Assembly: GCA_017051695.1 (NCBI GenBank)
Contig: JAFIDK010000011.1
Span: 1-60,350, forward strand
Source: Algoriphagus aestuarii
GTDB lineage: Bacteria; Bacteroidota; Bacteroidia; Cytophagales; Cyclobacteriaceae
Reading direction: 5' to 3'
Length of the DNA: 60,350 bases
Position numbers and translations under genes: made by a program. Shown in pieces: positions 24,501 to 27,174 of the stretch. The notes beneath the pieces were generated by a model. That model did no database searches and was not told the DNA's origin. It saw only the letters and a program-made list of their open reading frames with translations. How positions within the stretch are numbered: the first letter of the stretch is position 1; each line of letters starts with the position of its first letter.

Positions 24501-25216
24501 ACAGCATTACTCAAGTGGGTAACCCAGGAAATACTGACGAGGCAAGCGTTTTCGTGACCCTGGTTTATGATACAGTAGATCTTCATATCTCAAAAACTTC
24601 TTTTGAAGCTGAAATCTTCGAAGGGGATGAGTTTGACTATGAAATTGTAGTGACGAATACTGGTGAATCGGGTGCAACGGATGTATTGGTTGTAGACGAT
24701 CTACCATCCAATGTGGAGTATTTAGGATCTACCATTGAAGTTTCTGATCCTTCTGTACAAGTTGATACCCAAGTCAATGGAAACAGTGTTGTTTGGACCA
24801 CTGATTTACTTCCTCCAGGAGCAAAAATCACGATTACGCTGACTGTAAAAGCGAGAAATGTTGGGGTTATTTCGAATATTGCCAGCGTAAGTAGTTCGGA
24901 AGTGGAATTAACACCATCAGATAATGATGCGATGGATACAAATGAAATCCTTCCATTCCATGTACCGAATGTGATCACTCCAAACAATGACGGAGACAAT
25001 GACACTTTCCAAATTCAAGGATTAGGAAAGTTTGTCAGCTATGAGTTGATCATTTTTAACAGAAATGGAGATCATGTATTCAAATCGGATAATTATCAAG
25101 GTGACTGGGATGCAAATGGTCAATCGGCAGGCACTTATTTCTATGTGTTAAAAGCCATCGATCTAGAAGGAAACTCCCATGATTACAAAGGATGGATTCA
25201 GGTTATCAAGAAATAA
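548..25216 (+). CDS. Giant T9SS type B surface protein 1 (LamG / lectin-like module / DUF7507 repeats / CHU_C), 8222 aa
   Basis: Likely a cell-surface adhesin-like stalk protein of roughly 0.85 MDa. Order by residue: signal peptide with hydrophobic core ~42-56 and predicted cleavage VFS|QS after residue 58; LamG jellyrolls ~59-231 and ~284-445; composite lectin-like/KYGITL modules A-G at ~527, 945, 1350, 1770, 2422, 2957 and 3489; DUF7507/DUF11-type units between D-E (two), E-F and F-G; 37 tandem DUF7507-type units ~3895-7902; a cadherin-like domain ~7903-8009 opening with an N-D-D motif; DUF11 ~8010-8135; CHU_C ~8136-8222. CHU_C is the established T9SS type B sorting signal, so export by Sec then T9SS is well founded; adhesion and glycan binding are inferred. 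The annotated ATG gives an unusually long n-region. An in-frame ATG at 623 preceded by GGGAG would give a normal 33-residue signal peptide. I saw no cysteine on read-through. A shared terminator follows, and no PorP/SprF gene follows. Confidence 0.96.
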   Translation: MIKILQTFIKKRQSNQTRNLIDWELMNHWHFGNFTFSLKLKTLLIGFLFLTQLNPVFSQSFGLNFNGSNQYASHPHNAAFNQPNRFQVEAWVYPTAITSGGLNTIMSSIGVNSSNQAFQGYGFYINDGFPELRIWNGTANTFQFIRATNRIPTNKWVYLKASFDAGRLYLSVNGVKEADKQITIVPGYQANNNTGIDNNFYVARDYSGNYFQGYIDNVKIFDALYLTNNIAFEPTTSFPGIVASYYFNEGSGTTVANSSNLSGDNLDLTTFNDPTWISSPIYYANTALNFDGSNDFVEVPNNSGGLQPNTLTVEVWAKRNTQVGAFETILSYLGGNNNTGYGFYVRNGQWTLAYGSGGGSYNYIAGPAVTNDLWTHLAFTFGGGTLKFYVNGALVSTTNGVSLAKNTTTPFYLGADYVGDYFNGDIDEVRIYSSVRTDSEINSFWDKEFFFTPPNSLDVLYYTFNQGLPGGPNEGLDILINNERRFELPYLGSLKNFSLNGPTSNYVHGGTPTSTPFVVSNVSLAGVDSVYLWYKANDGASNAISSFTWQNKGGVPNADAIQTGFSARPSIHASDIKQINFNPTLSFNGVSSFLETQTLQDVIKRNPGNDVATQFVVYRRNNDTQDNNNPVYQFGSGFIDTWRIGVNNAGGLIQQGFNNFRSAQNAGEVALFDMVAKTRLNGSIREPQKNGDVSGFSKAGQYIDLYGPNTLKIGGRTGAFSNVDIAEIVVFGKELTAAERNKVQSYLALKYGIPLGDNNVFLNYTSSNGTVIWDVNSTYKFDVFGIGKDDGSGLNQTKSNSIFAGNGDGTPISGKGNIVIESPSSLDNGDFLIIANDGGSLDAQTSELPNGLPNTRRYNREWKVRHTGDVGTVTLRLNLTGLSESNSNVGELKLLVDEDGDGDFTTGSYRILRASDFTSGKDVVFNSLSLADGEVFTLFFQESLLGDINLWLRTDTGITSSSDNLTNWTDQSGINTFTIQGTPKVLPAGVNFNPSISFTNAVNAGIPENGLVGNSPIKAVEVFGVFKHPTQFEQGTILGGNAGEEAIFSSLLNGSKSSDNSSNEQIFQNPNLDSQFSISSINLAPTLANAYVNGLSVPVTQDRGSDFSEVNFNAPVIGGGAVRGKLSGELAELIVFPRPLSGEDRVKMQSYLAVKYGITLDPSVGKYTTISGIDIWDDKAYWNDVFGILRDTAANLDQRFSNSINTGSGDGTGQDKKGNVVIEALDPLDEGNFLMIGNDQGALFPQSFDMPAGLTMDRLVREWKVKRSGNKNIKLEFYINGLPFAAGVNPGDFRLLIDTDGNGDFTDGTVLQIAPDVATSTKLEFNSIAFSQLPDGAVFTFATGPFAKGPGVLNQANLWLKANDGVSVSGSNVTGWVDQIGLNTFTKQGTVGYKQEVVNFNPTVEIKNTNATSEQLPPNRLDGDSKIIVREAFAVYKTNSEINATLVGNLLPLPPNVKSNWGNTIFGGNGAKWVIANRYEPYEYYINGSLTTKFTINNYDVGSAHSSNQSARIDGAFINTFLFENKDFSEIDLVPLIGATTNNSSPGFNRGFKPLDGEVAEILLFPNSLQLGDKIKVESYLAIKYGINLDPSLGNYLSSDSTVIWDAASHWHDVFGIGKDDVHSLDQPRSNSINTGSGNGTGKGGMGNIVLNNPSSLDNLDYLVIGHDSQALAEQASEIPSNLVGSLRIQREWLVKHTGDVGTIDLMLDLTGLSFSGTTAADYKLLIDADGDFTSGASVIDATGLTNDVVTFSGVSLPDANYFTFITSQAKPLFSSSNLWLRADLGVTASGSDLSAWVDQSGKNILTKVGTIGFQQNAVNFNPTIAIQNTNAPADQLPPNRLDGNTPIVVQEAFAVYKTNSDSHTTVIGTTVFYNSGINYGNGPGNSFFAGRQNKTVYVSRGIPIKSYVNPLLTDQFSLNNFDVTATQASGLAARLNGAFIPTSHFGGDINEVLLTPLVGGTNNFNERGWFPMDGEIAEIVLFPTSLPLGNKIKVESYLAIKYGISLNPSIGNYLASDSTIIWNDAQHWNDVFGIGKDDVNGLNQLQSNSINTGSGDGTGQSGKGNILFKNPLSLDDGDFLIIGHDAGALTEQVSDIPPGLSMYRLGREWKVKRTGDPGTVDLEFDFNGLTTSGGTTDVNNYRLLIDLDGDGDFATGTVQQIVPDSFGSPKLIFNGVNLPDGAVLAFATGQALVEATLTSSTTATTYTTLGEIITYELELENTGAFDISGVTVTDPNSTVSTTIVGDVAPVGTLAPGEIWTLSATRTITQTDLDIGTISNTHTATGTSSLGSITPVVSNTITLTATQTPDWTLTKTASSPYFTNLGDMVNYQLILENTGNVSISGVSISDPGSLVSSTFTGDSAPLNVLDPGESWTYTATYTITAAEMAAQTFTNTATANGNSPVGPMTAVQSSATVTFKSYPGGIGGSVLWLKANQGVTASGNSLTSWIDQAGINTFSLTGSPSYTPNAVNFNPSVGFTNANPNTQLPSVRLSGDTAIDFVDGFAVFQKTNNASGALVGGTSPGPNYGKAIFSGFSGTDTYVSNGIGFNYQSFNNPGLTNSLSLVNFDISLTSSPFATGRYNGALQTVTNGGGADFASINFTPMIGGTNNLGANQTTSGWTHFRGLVTEIVLYPSSLSVNDKLKIQSYLAIKYGITLDQSVSNYIKSNGDVVWDNISYWNDVFGIAKDDISELDQPKSNSVNTGSGNGTGQSGLGNIVIGTPSSLDDGDYLMVGHDNSTLAEQITDLPAGLVKLRVGREWKVQRTGDVGTVTLEWDINGLNLTGGTTDVSNYLLLIDEDGNGDFTNGVVQQIAPNAFSGTKLVFPNLTLPDGAVFTFITGTPVPSFQLTKTAMTPTFTNIGDVVNYSITLENTGNIYITGVSVTDPGSVISSTKTGDLAPLDTLDAGETWTYTATYTITAAEMAAQTFTNTATATGDSPAGALSAIQSSATVTFKAFPGGIGASSLWLKADAGVSSSGTSLNNWTDQVGNNTFSKFGTINYEQEQINFNPIVRFNNTNAITATPSNRLEGNTSIEYVDGFAVYKHTNANSNFIGSVNSANNYSSAIFASAGSNTSWVGNGSNLTYSHFSASGLDNRFNLVNIDVSLSASPYSTGRLNGVAQSFTAGSGGDFSSIVFTPMIGGGDNNSDSNGWGHMRGDVAEVILYPRSLSVGDKNKVESYFAIKYGIHKAGDYIDSKGTVVWNATANASYHQDVFGIGVDDISELNQPKSNSVNTGSGNGTGQSGLGNIVIGTPSSLDDGDYLMIGHDNSTLAEQITDLPVGLVKFRVGREWKVQRTGDAGTITLEWDINGLNLTGGTTDVSNYLLLIDEDGNGDFTNGVVQQIVPDSFSGTKLVFPNLTLPDGAVFTFVTGTPVPSFQLTKTAMTPTFTNIGDVVNYSITLENTGKIYITGVSVTDPGSVISSTKTGDLAPLDTLDAGEIWTYTATYTITAAEMAAQTFTNTATATGDSPAGALSPVQSSATVTFKAFPGGIGASSLWLKANDGATASGSNLTGWTDQTGINTFTVSGAPELKPSSLNFNPVVKIDNTLGTGLPQIGLTGNTSISMVEAIGVFKYESSVDQGTILGGSTGDPAVFSSLFNVSSVANSGANSQNFTNNNLGNTFSINGINVAPTLANVYINGLGTTATQSSGTDFSSINLDVPVIGGSSAIWNTMQGELAELIVYPAALPNADRVKIESYLALKYGISLDPSVTNYVNSAGTVLWNNTIYWNDVFGIGRDDVSALLQLQSNSINTGSGNGTGQAGKGNILIQNPSSLDDGDFLMIGHDSGALTEQLTDMPSGLAMFRLGREWKVKRTGDPGTVDLVFDFNGITTSGGTTDVNNYRLLIDLDGDGDFTTGTVQQIVPNAFGSPKLIFNGVNLPDGAVLAFATGLADPKWTLTKSSSKANYSTVGDVINYELQLENTGNVSISSVNLTDPNTTISNSKSGDLAPLDILDVGETWTYTAFHIVSAADIDAGVYSNTATVSGTPLGGTLSDTISNTVTINALQNPAWTVTNSSNTTTYTTVGEVINYELVVTNTGNVTISQINLSDPNVDAGPTFVGTSDVGSDQLLSVGESWTYQASYTVTQSDLNAGSITNQASASGRVPNGNQIQAQSNLLTINANPTPAWTLVKSATATTYSQLGEVINYKLILRNTGNVSITNISMVDPTTTISPNVVGDLAPANSLDPGEAWTYAVTYTVTQADLDSGTISNIATASGTPAGGTLASVSSNQIGLTANQSPTWTLEKTALSPSYSAVGDPLLYKFLLSNTGNVSISSIALSDTTLSANPVLKSASDIGNDQILSPGEIWEYGISYNVTQADIDAGEFINGATATGTPAGATLNTAGDTARVIAIQNPSWKLEKISRTPEFHRVGSDIIYSFFLTNDGNVDITNVDLFDVSLNKTPSLLPASDKGSDNMLSPGEVWEYGMTYQTLQSDLDAGEIVNLATATGDYLTGSMNPVQSTVTVPGILNPVISLDITSNKNNYSTVGEVIEFQLVVVNNGNVTLTGVNATLPFTNSVWNAGDLIPGASATITSNYTVTQVEIDAGFISYGTSISGTSPNGQGISDSDNIIVNASQTPSLKVTKRALAPDFDAVGPLDFEIEIINTGNVTLQNLTLIDTLTSTSLSLPDMPGGDTQVRTVTYNIQQSDLDAASITNIASVSGEVAGSGLTVSTADTIQVAGISRPEIQLTKTGSVNTYNQAGQIIDYTLVVENTGNQSLLNVTVVDPLVSLSQNVGNLAPGQTAIVTESYTITQDDVNRGTLQNTATVSGKTSNGLTVGNFGSFTATSSQSAGISIQKSVKGSQTTFSTLGEPIVFNLEISNTGNVTLKKLIVEDPLTGLFTNIGSLEPGVSKSIETTHLVTQAELDAGTLVNTATISGNDPNSNQLQDISSVNLTAVQNSGISFTKEAVTSTFSSPNDVLDYRLIVENTGNVTLSNVQVTDPLTVTDQTIPVLIPGQVTTVTGTYSVTQADINQGEIVNTASVSALDPGSNALNRTATATVTATTNPAIIIKKTADKQSYQALSEVITYTLEVENTGNVTLSQVVISDPLSGLNQTAPDLDPGDSYSITTTHTVTQANLDAGSITNSATVTAQTPGLTQLQAIDDETSVALQQAVFALNKTVNQTTFVNAGEVVTYSFEVINQGNVTLQNVVLDDPDIPFNQVIGTMAPGAVQTYQANYTLTQADINAQAKVNIATVSGTDPSGNSISETDQAYITALDKGALEVQKSSTTNKYSQVGEVLTYEILVTNIGNVTIDNVVLTDQLTGSTYSIGTMNPSAVYTATETYTVTQADLDAGQVMNVASATGTEATPLATVVSSKDQAIVRAVRNGGIDVDKTAKTATYSKAGELIEFNIRVSNTGNVTLTNVLVSDPMIGFSQQIAVLNPGEVRTLTPIYTVTQADVDAGNVANIAYATGETFAGTKFSAKDQTVVQGKVNPGITITKTANKNQFQSVGEVIDYTIIVSNSGNLTLSSVNVQDPLTSTNQNLGNLAPGQKVTISEQYVTTQADLDAGKITNTASVTGNDPFGSMLSKVATQVVLASQSAAFTLDKVANTMIYDQVGDVISYKLTIKNTGNVTLRNVTITDPLTNKNELIVSLAPLTSKVFNESYTVTQADIDNGFILNIANASALDTKNTKLSTSASEIVNAVQNPGISLIKSTTTPTFDSPSDVVEFSLVISNSGNETLTNVTVVDPLTGLNSPVGTLAPGQSSTLTTSYTVSQVDIDAGQLANTATVSGIDPSNQTLSATAASVSNAIQNPELTIEKTSSTSTFTAVGEAIDFVLQVQNTGNVTLKDVIISDPLTGLSENVGDLAPGDIQTRTTTYTVTQQNLNKGELKNIGLTNGTDPIGNQITATKSIKLSATQNPGITIDKTANPSTYDQVGDQITYTIKVTNTGNVTLSNVEILDPLTGLIQNVGNLAPQVSTTVFDTYTVTQLDIDNGQISNTATVSGQSPFGISVQATDAAIANAIVNPGISLQKTPNKTSYSQVGELITYTLVVTNTGNETLFKTKVSDPMTSLVQDLGTLAVGQSKTVSTTYTISQVDVNQGQVTNTASVTSLDPSTKKVNAGASSTIVGLHSPAIEISKAAIPTIYDQVGDFITYRIVVKNTGNVTLSNVELSDPLVSLTQSIGDLVPNQVVTTSEVYTIQQADLDRGTLTNTATVVGVAPDQSKVSSTANSTALALVNPGIGLKKTTLGSSVYTNPGEVVSFQLIVENTGNETLTGVTVEDPLTSLNQSIGTLTPGQTATITTSYTVTQSDINLGFIQNVATATGTDPGSVQVQASAGSIALAAPMPSISLTKNSDKAAVSSVGEVINFELIVQNTGNVTLNKATVSDPLTGLIQNVGSLAPNQTATLTTSYTVTLNDLNSGQIVNSAQVSANDPSNQQIKDSDQITVSAVQNPTIALSKSADKATFPQEGEIITYTLVVANSGNVTLEDVTLIDPLTGSTNLLGILDPGDNATVLETYTVAQSDVDAGEIINIATVTGLDPNSNLVNTTATATVTAVQAPVINLTKTADVATYNQVGDVITYTLTVANTGNVTLTDVTITDPLTGQNENVGALSPATTVTRTTTYSIQQSDINAGQLVNIATVTGTDPNSTLLTNTATATVTAVQSSGIALTKTADVSTYDQVGDVITYTLTVANTGNVTLTDVTITDPLTGQNENVGALSPATTVTRTTTYSIQQSDINAGQLVNIATVTGTDPNSTLLTNTATATVTANQSSGIALTKIADVTTYDQVGDVITYTLTVTNTGNETLDNVTLTDPLTGLNQAIGTIAPAQVVTVTESYTITQSDIDNGSVVNVATVTATDATNANLTNTATATVTANQSSGIDLTKTADVATYDQVGDVVTYTLVVTNTGNETLDNVTLTDPLTGLNQAIGTMAPAQAVTVTESYTISQADINAGQVVNIATVTATDATNANLINTATATVTANQSSGIALTKTADVSTYDQVGDVITYTLTVTNTGNETLDNVTLTDPLTGLNQAIGTMAPAQAVTVTESYTISQADINAGQVVNIATVTATDATNANLINTATATVTANQSSGIALTKTADVSTYDQVGDVITYTLTVTNTGNETLDNVTLRDPLTGLNQAIGTMAPAQAVTVTESYTITQADVNAGQVVNVATVTATDATNTNLSDTATATVSSVQNPILHIIKTADKNSFASEGEVITYTLEVENQGNLTLTNVLVTDNLTGFSTTIPSMVPGQMNSFTTTYTISLTDLNRGDLLNEVTVEGTLPDLSKIQAKDDVTLVGLQAAALDLVKSASPTVFVNAGEVVTYEFIISNVGNVTLDNVVLDDPRIPFSQVIGTLAPGASQTLSSTYTLTQSDIDGRNIINTATVSGTAPDLSQVEATDRAIVVSDDLGAIEVRKTAIDKIYSMPGEVINYEIEVQNIGNITIRDIVVTDNLTALSTNVGTLIPNQTVVIPTSYTVTQSDIDAGSINNIASATGKEDNQGARDVQDVDNAVATALSRGGIKIKKLSQVNSYSSVGEVIPFELTITNSGNVTLRDVRILDPLTGLDQTIGQMIPSEVQTITTAYTVVQADLDNGQVANTANVSGITPSNRTVVAKDSDVVFAISRPSINLTKTADVTTFDQVGDVITYTLTVTNTGNETLDNVTLTDPLTGLNQVIGTMAPAQAITVNESYTITQADINAGQVVNVAAVTATDATNANLSDTATATVTAKQSSGIDLAKTADVTTYYQVGDVVTYTLVVTNTGNETLDNVNLTDPLTGLNQIIGTMAPAQVVAVTESYTITQADINAGQVVNVAAVTATDATNANLSDTATATVTANQSTGIDLAKTADVTTYDQVGDVITYTLTVTNTGNETLDNVTLRDPLTGLNQAIGTMAPAQAVTVNESYTISQADIDAGQVVNVATVTGTTPNNVLVEAVSSVTVKAEQQMNPEIIANDDILGEFTLSYAGSLGNVLSNDLFDGNTPSSNEVLIEILNDGGLQGVMIDASGELILIAGMNVPGDYELTYSITQVGNPGNTDEASVFVTLVYDTVDLHISKTSFEAEIFEGDEFDYEIVVTNTGESGATDVLVVDDLPSNVEYLGSTIEVSDPSVQVDTQVNGNSVVWTTDLLPPGAKITITLTVKARNVGVISNIASVSSSEVELTPSDNDAMDTNEILPFHVPNVITPNNDGDNDTFQIQGLGKFVSYELIIFNRNGDHVFKSDNYQGDWDANGQSAGTYFYVLKAIDLEGNSHDYKGWIQVIKK
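722..1880 (+). other. Two N-terminal LamG/concanavalin-like jellyroll domains of giant protein 1
   Basis: Both copies show the Laminin_G_3 pattern. LNFNGSNQYA...FQVEAWVYP...GYIDNVKIFD marks the first (~722-1240). LNFDGSNDFVEVP...LTVEVWAK...GDIDEVRIYS marks the second (~1399-1880). This family often binds carbohydrate, but the ligand cannot be read from the sequence. Confidence 0.88.
2128..7125 (+). repeat. Four consecutive lectin-like/KYGITL modules (A-D) of giant protein 1
   Basis: Each module is ~410-420 aa and has two parts. The first is a variable jellyroll-like part starting LW[LY][KR]A[ND]xG and ending AEI[VL]xFP. The second is a conserved part with SYLA[IL]KYGI, a W then [18 protein letters not shown][DN]GTG, REWxVK[RH]TGD and LLIDxDGDG. 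The second part probably corresponds to the family catalogued as DUF8202 (name from memory). Approximate starts are A 2128, B 3382, C 4597 and D 5856. Module A has FTWQNKGG in place of the W-x-D-Q-x-G found in B-D. Confidence 0.8.
7126..12231 (+). repeat. Alternating DUF7507-type units and lectin-like modules E-G of giant protein 1
   Basis: The order is two DUF7507-type units (7126-7811), module E (7812-9078), one unit (9079-9416), module F (9417-10680), one unit (10681-11012) and module G (11013-12231). Units directly before a module carry TITAAEMAAQTFTN instead of the usual [14 protein letters not shown], and join the module through FK[AS][FY]PGGIG. The unit-plus-module composites E and F are ~1.6 kb each and clearly arose by duplication. 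Confidence 0.8.
12232..24255 (+). repeat. Array of 37 tandem DUF7507/DUF11-type Ig-like units, giant protein 1
   Basis: I counted 37 units by the landmark pattern K[TS]...Y..[VA]G[ED]VI.Y.L.V.NTGN[VE][TS]L followed by DP.T, LAPG, YTVTQAD[LI]DAG and N.A.V.G.[DT]P. Mean spacing is ~325 nt (~108 aa). Early units (1-7) are divergent and often start W[TK]L; units 25-30 and 35-37 are near-identical. Units of this family form extended beta-sandwich stalks in bacterial surface proteins. Confidence 0.9.
20081..22006 (+). repeat. Six near-identical 321-bp tandem repeats (units 25-30)
   Basis: The CAG codon opening each unit recurs at 20081, 20402, 20723, 21044, 21365, 21686 and 22007, an exact 321-bp (107-codon) period. 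Adjacent copies share long identical stretches; 21250-21428 and 21571-21749 read as identical. The remaining differences are mostly synonymous or confined to a few positions. Confidence 0.95.
23297..24259 (+). repeat. Three further near-identical 321-bp repeats (units 35-37)
   Basis: Unit boundaries fall at about 23297, 23618, 23939 and 24260, again exactly 321 bp apart. The units belong to the same D-V-[ST]-T-Y-D-Q-V-G-D-V class as the block at 20081-22006. Four divergent units (22010-23299) separate the two blocks. Confidence 0.93.
24256..25213 (+). other. C-terminal base of giant protein 1: cadherin-like domain, DUF11, CHU_C sorting domain
   Basis: 24256-24575 encodes a cadherin/Big-like domain (IIANDDILG...VLSNDLFDG...YELTYSI). 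24576-24950 encodes a DUF11 domain (ISKTSFEAEIFEGDEF...VTNTGESGATDVLVVDDLP). 24953-25213 encodes the gliding-motility-associated C-terminal domain: PNVITPNNDGDNDTF, IFNRNGDHVF, W[DN]ANGQSAGTYFYVL, then a short GWIQVIKK end. The last is the T9SS type B sorting and attachment signal. Confidence 0.92.
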
Positions 25217-25349
25217 TTTGACTCTAAACACCTGGTTGAAATAGGTTGAGCCTAAGCTGACAACTGATTGAGTTTAGCTCGACAGATGAACTGAAATTTG
25301 GGTTGTTTGATTTAAGACGGCTTATCTAGATGGAATTTTAAGTAAAGGG

Positions 25350-25386
25350 AAAGGAAAGCCGAATGTAAGAGGAGGCTTTCCTTTTT
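25350..25386. terminator. Bidirectional terminator between giant gene 1 and the convergent regulator gene
   Basis: The stem AAGGAAAGCC (25351-25360) pairs with GGCTTTCCTT (25374-25383) around a 13-nt loop and is followed by T382-T386. It lies between two convergent stop codons. The minus-strand reading also enters a pyrimidine-rich tract, so it can serve both genes. The rest of 25217-25423 shows nothing else. Confidence 0.85.
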
Positions 25387-25423
25387 GATTTAAAGGGATG
25401 GGGATTGGAATTTTGCTAGTCTT

Positions 25424-27043
25424 TTATTGATCAGATTCCAGTTCATTCTTTAGAAATCTCGTAGAATACCCGATAATTGAAGCTACCTCTTCTAAAGACT
25501 TCCCATCGTTCAGCAACTGTTTTCCGTATTCCAGTTTTACTTTTTTTAGGAATTTACCAGGAGTGATATTAAACTCCCGAAAATTTCTATTCAGTTGCAC
25601 GGTGTTTGTTCCTAAATAGCTGGCTAAGTTTTCTACTGAATTGATCTTGTTTTCTATTATTGCCGTTTCCAATATATCTAAGTCAATTCTATTGGGCTTT
25701 GATTCTTCAGAATGTAAAGTGGCATCAGCTTTATCTCTTCTGAGGTAGAAAAGTAATCCTATGACTAACACGAGTAGGCTTATGATCCCGATCATAATGG
25801 GAATTATATCTAGTCTTTTGCCTGGCTCCAATTTATTGATGGCAGCTGGAATAAAGCTTTTATTGACTTCCACCGTATTTAAAATGTATAATCCATCTAC
25901 TGCTCCCACGTAGATTGAATCATGGTAATAAAAAAATGCGTCTCTGTTGAATTCAACTCCAGGTATGACAGGCAAGATTTCAGGATAATTTTTATTGATC
26001 ACAAAAAGTCCGTTTTCGGTAGAAATCCATAAGTTTCCAAAGTTGTCTTTTTCAATATGAACATTCAGTCTTGTATCAGCTATCTTTTTTAAAGAATTGG
26101 GGTTAAGGTTCTCTATCGAATAGACAGCCTCATCAGAAGCCAGATAAACCAGGTTTTTGTTAGGATAAATATCCCTTATTCGTTTTCCTAAATCCACGAT
26201 CTCTTTTACCTGTTCTCCGTCGTAGAATAAACATTTGCCATTGTCAGTAGAAAAAAGTAGCCCTTCGGGAATGGCTTCTAAGTCCAAATACTCATATTCT
26301 TTATTGATGGGATTTAGTTCGAAGTCATTTTCTATTCGATTGATAGATTGAGTGTTTTGGGAATATATATCCCCTTTCCATTGTACAGTCTTTCTGATGT
26401 TTCCTGCAAATGTATTGGTCGCGTTTTCGATTAAAACTGTAGAATCCGGAGGAATAAATTGAAATAATTCATCACTGTTTAGATAATAGGAAGAATCTAT
26501 TACTGTGAGTGGACCATTAGAATACCCAGGTTTATCCAGTAGGATGGTATCATTTACAAAGATCCCAGAGTAACTCGCTACTACTTTGAGGCTATCATTG
26601 ATATAGATATTGCGTATAGAGGTATTATAGTAGCTTTTTGAATAGTGATCGAATATCTGATACTCATATAAACTACTTCCTGTTGCTATAAAAAGCCGGG
26701 AATCTTGAATTGCAGCAGTACTGATAAAAAGCCCTCTTTGGGGAATGAGATCTTTCATTCCTCCCGCTTCAAAAAGTTCTGAATTAGGGATAAAATCGGA
26801 TTCATAAAACCCATTTTTGTAAAAAACATAGGCCTTTTTAAACTGTATTTTTTGCGCTTCCCAATCATCATTATCCAAGAGGTATAAGTTTTCTCCTGTT
26901 TTGACATACACGTCTATCCCAACATTGAATACGTTTCTGACTGGGGAAGGGAAAGTGTGTTTAGTGACAAAAACTGTGTCCTGAGCTTTTGAGCTAAGAA
27001 TTAGGCTAAGGAATATGGCTATTGTTAAAAAGCAACTTTTCAT
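25424..27043 (-). CDS. Membrane-anchored one-component regulator: periplasmic beta-propeller sensor + TM + AraC-type HTH
   Basis: 539 aa from the ATG at 27043 (MKSC...); an upstream in-frame TTG at 27049 would add two residues. Order: signal peptide (~1-20, cleavage SKA|QD); a ~390-residue beta-rich sensor containing a two-component-regulator propeller motif (DNFGNLWISTENGLFVIN); a clear transmembrane helix at ~413-434 followed by LRR; and a cytosolic C-terminal AraC-like helix-turn-helix pair (~455-539) with ENLASYLGTN, FREFNITPGKFLKKVKLEYGKQLL and SLEEVASIIGYSTRF. There is no histidine kinase or receiver domain, so the sensor appears wired directly to DNA binding, as in ToxR/CadC-like logic. 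The second HTH stops early: the usual FKK-x2-G-x-TP end of AraC domains is absent. Convergent with giant gene 1 and divergent from the beta-barrel gene. Its targets are unknown; the neighbours are candidates (inference). Confidence 0.88.
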   Translation of the reverse strand: MKSCFLTIAIFLSLILSSKAQDTVFVTKHTFPSPVRNVFNVGIDVYVKTGENLYLLDNDDWEAQKIQFKKAYVFYKNGFYESDFIPNSELFEAGGMKDLIPQRGLFISTAAIQDSRLFIATGSSLYEYQIFDHYSKSYYNTSIRNIYINDSLKVVASYSGIFVNDTILLDKPGYSNGPLTVIDSSYYLNSDELFQFIPPDSTVLIENATNTFAGNIRKTVQWKGDIYSQNTQSINRIENDFELNPINKEYEYLDLEAIPEGLLFSTDNGKCLFYDGEQVKEIVDLGKRIRDIYPNKNLVYLASDEAVYSIENLNPNSLKKIADTRLNVHIEKDNFGNLWISTENGLFVINKNYPEILPVIPGVEFNRDAFFYYHDSIYVGAVDGLYILNTVEVNKSFIPAAINKLEPGKRLDIIPIMIGIISLLVLVIGLLFYLRRDKADATLHSEESKPNRIDLDILETAIIENKINSVENLASYLGTNTVQLNRNFREFNITPGKFLKKVKLEYGKQLLNDGKSLEEVASIIGYSTRFLKNELESDQ

Positions 27044-27174
27044 GATCAAAAATTACAATTAAAAATAACAGGATTTATAAAAAAAACAGGACTTGTTATA
27101 AAAGAGACATTGGTAAATCGCCTGAATTCCTTCAGTATTCTGAATTTTGGCTCATACTTAAACTTCTTTTTACA
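27044..27174. promoter_or_regulatory. Divergent intergenic region between regulator and beta-barrel genes
   Basis: These 131 bp must contain two back-to-back promoters. The stretch is A/T-rich. I found no clean Bacteroidota -33/-7 pair; GAATTTTG near 27142 is a one-mismatch -7 candidate without a well-placed TTG. Divergent placement beside a DNA-binding regulator makes it a plausible operator region (inference). Confidence 0.4.
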
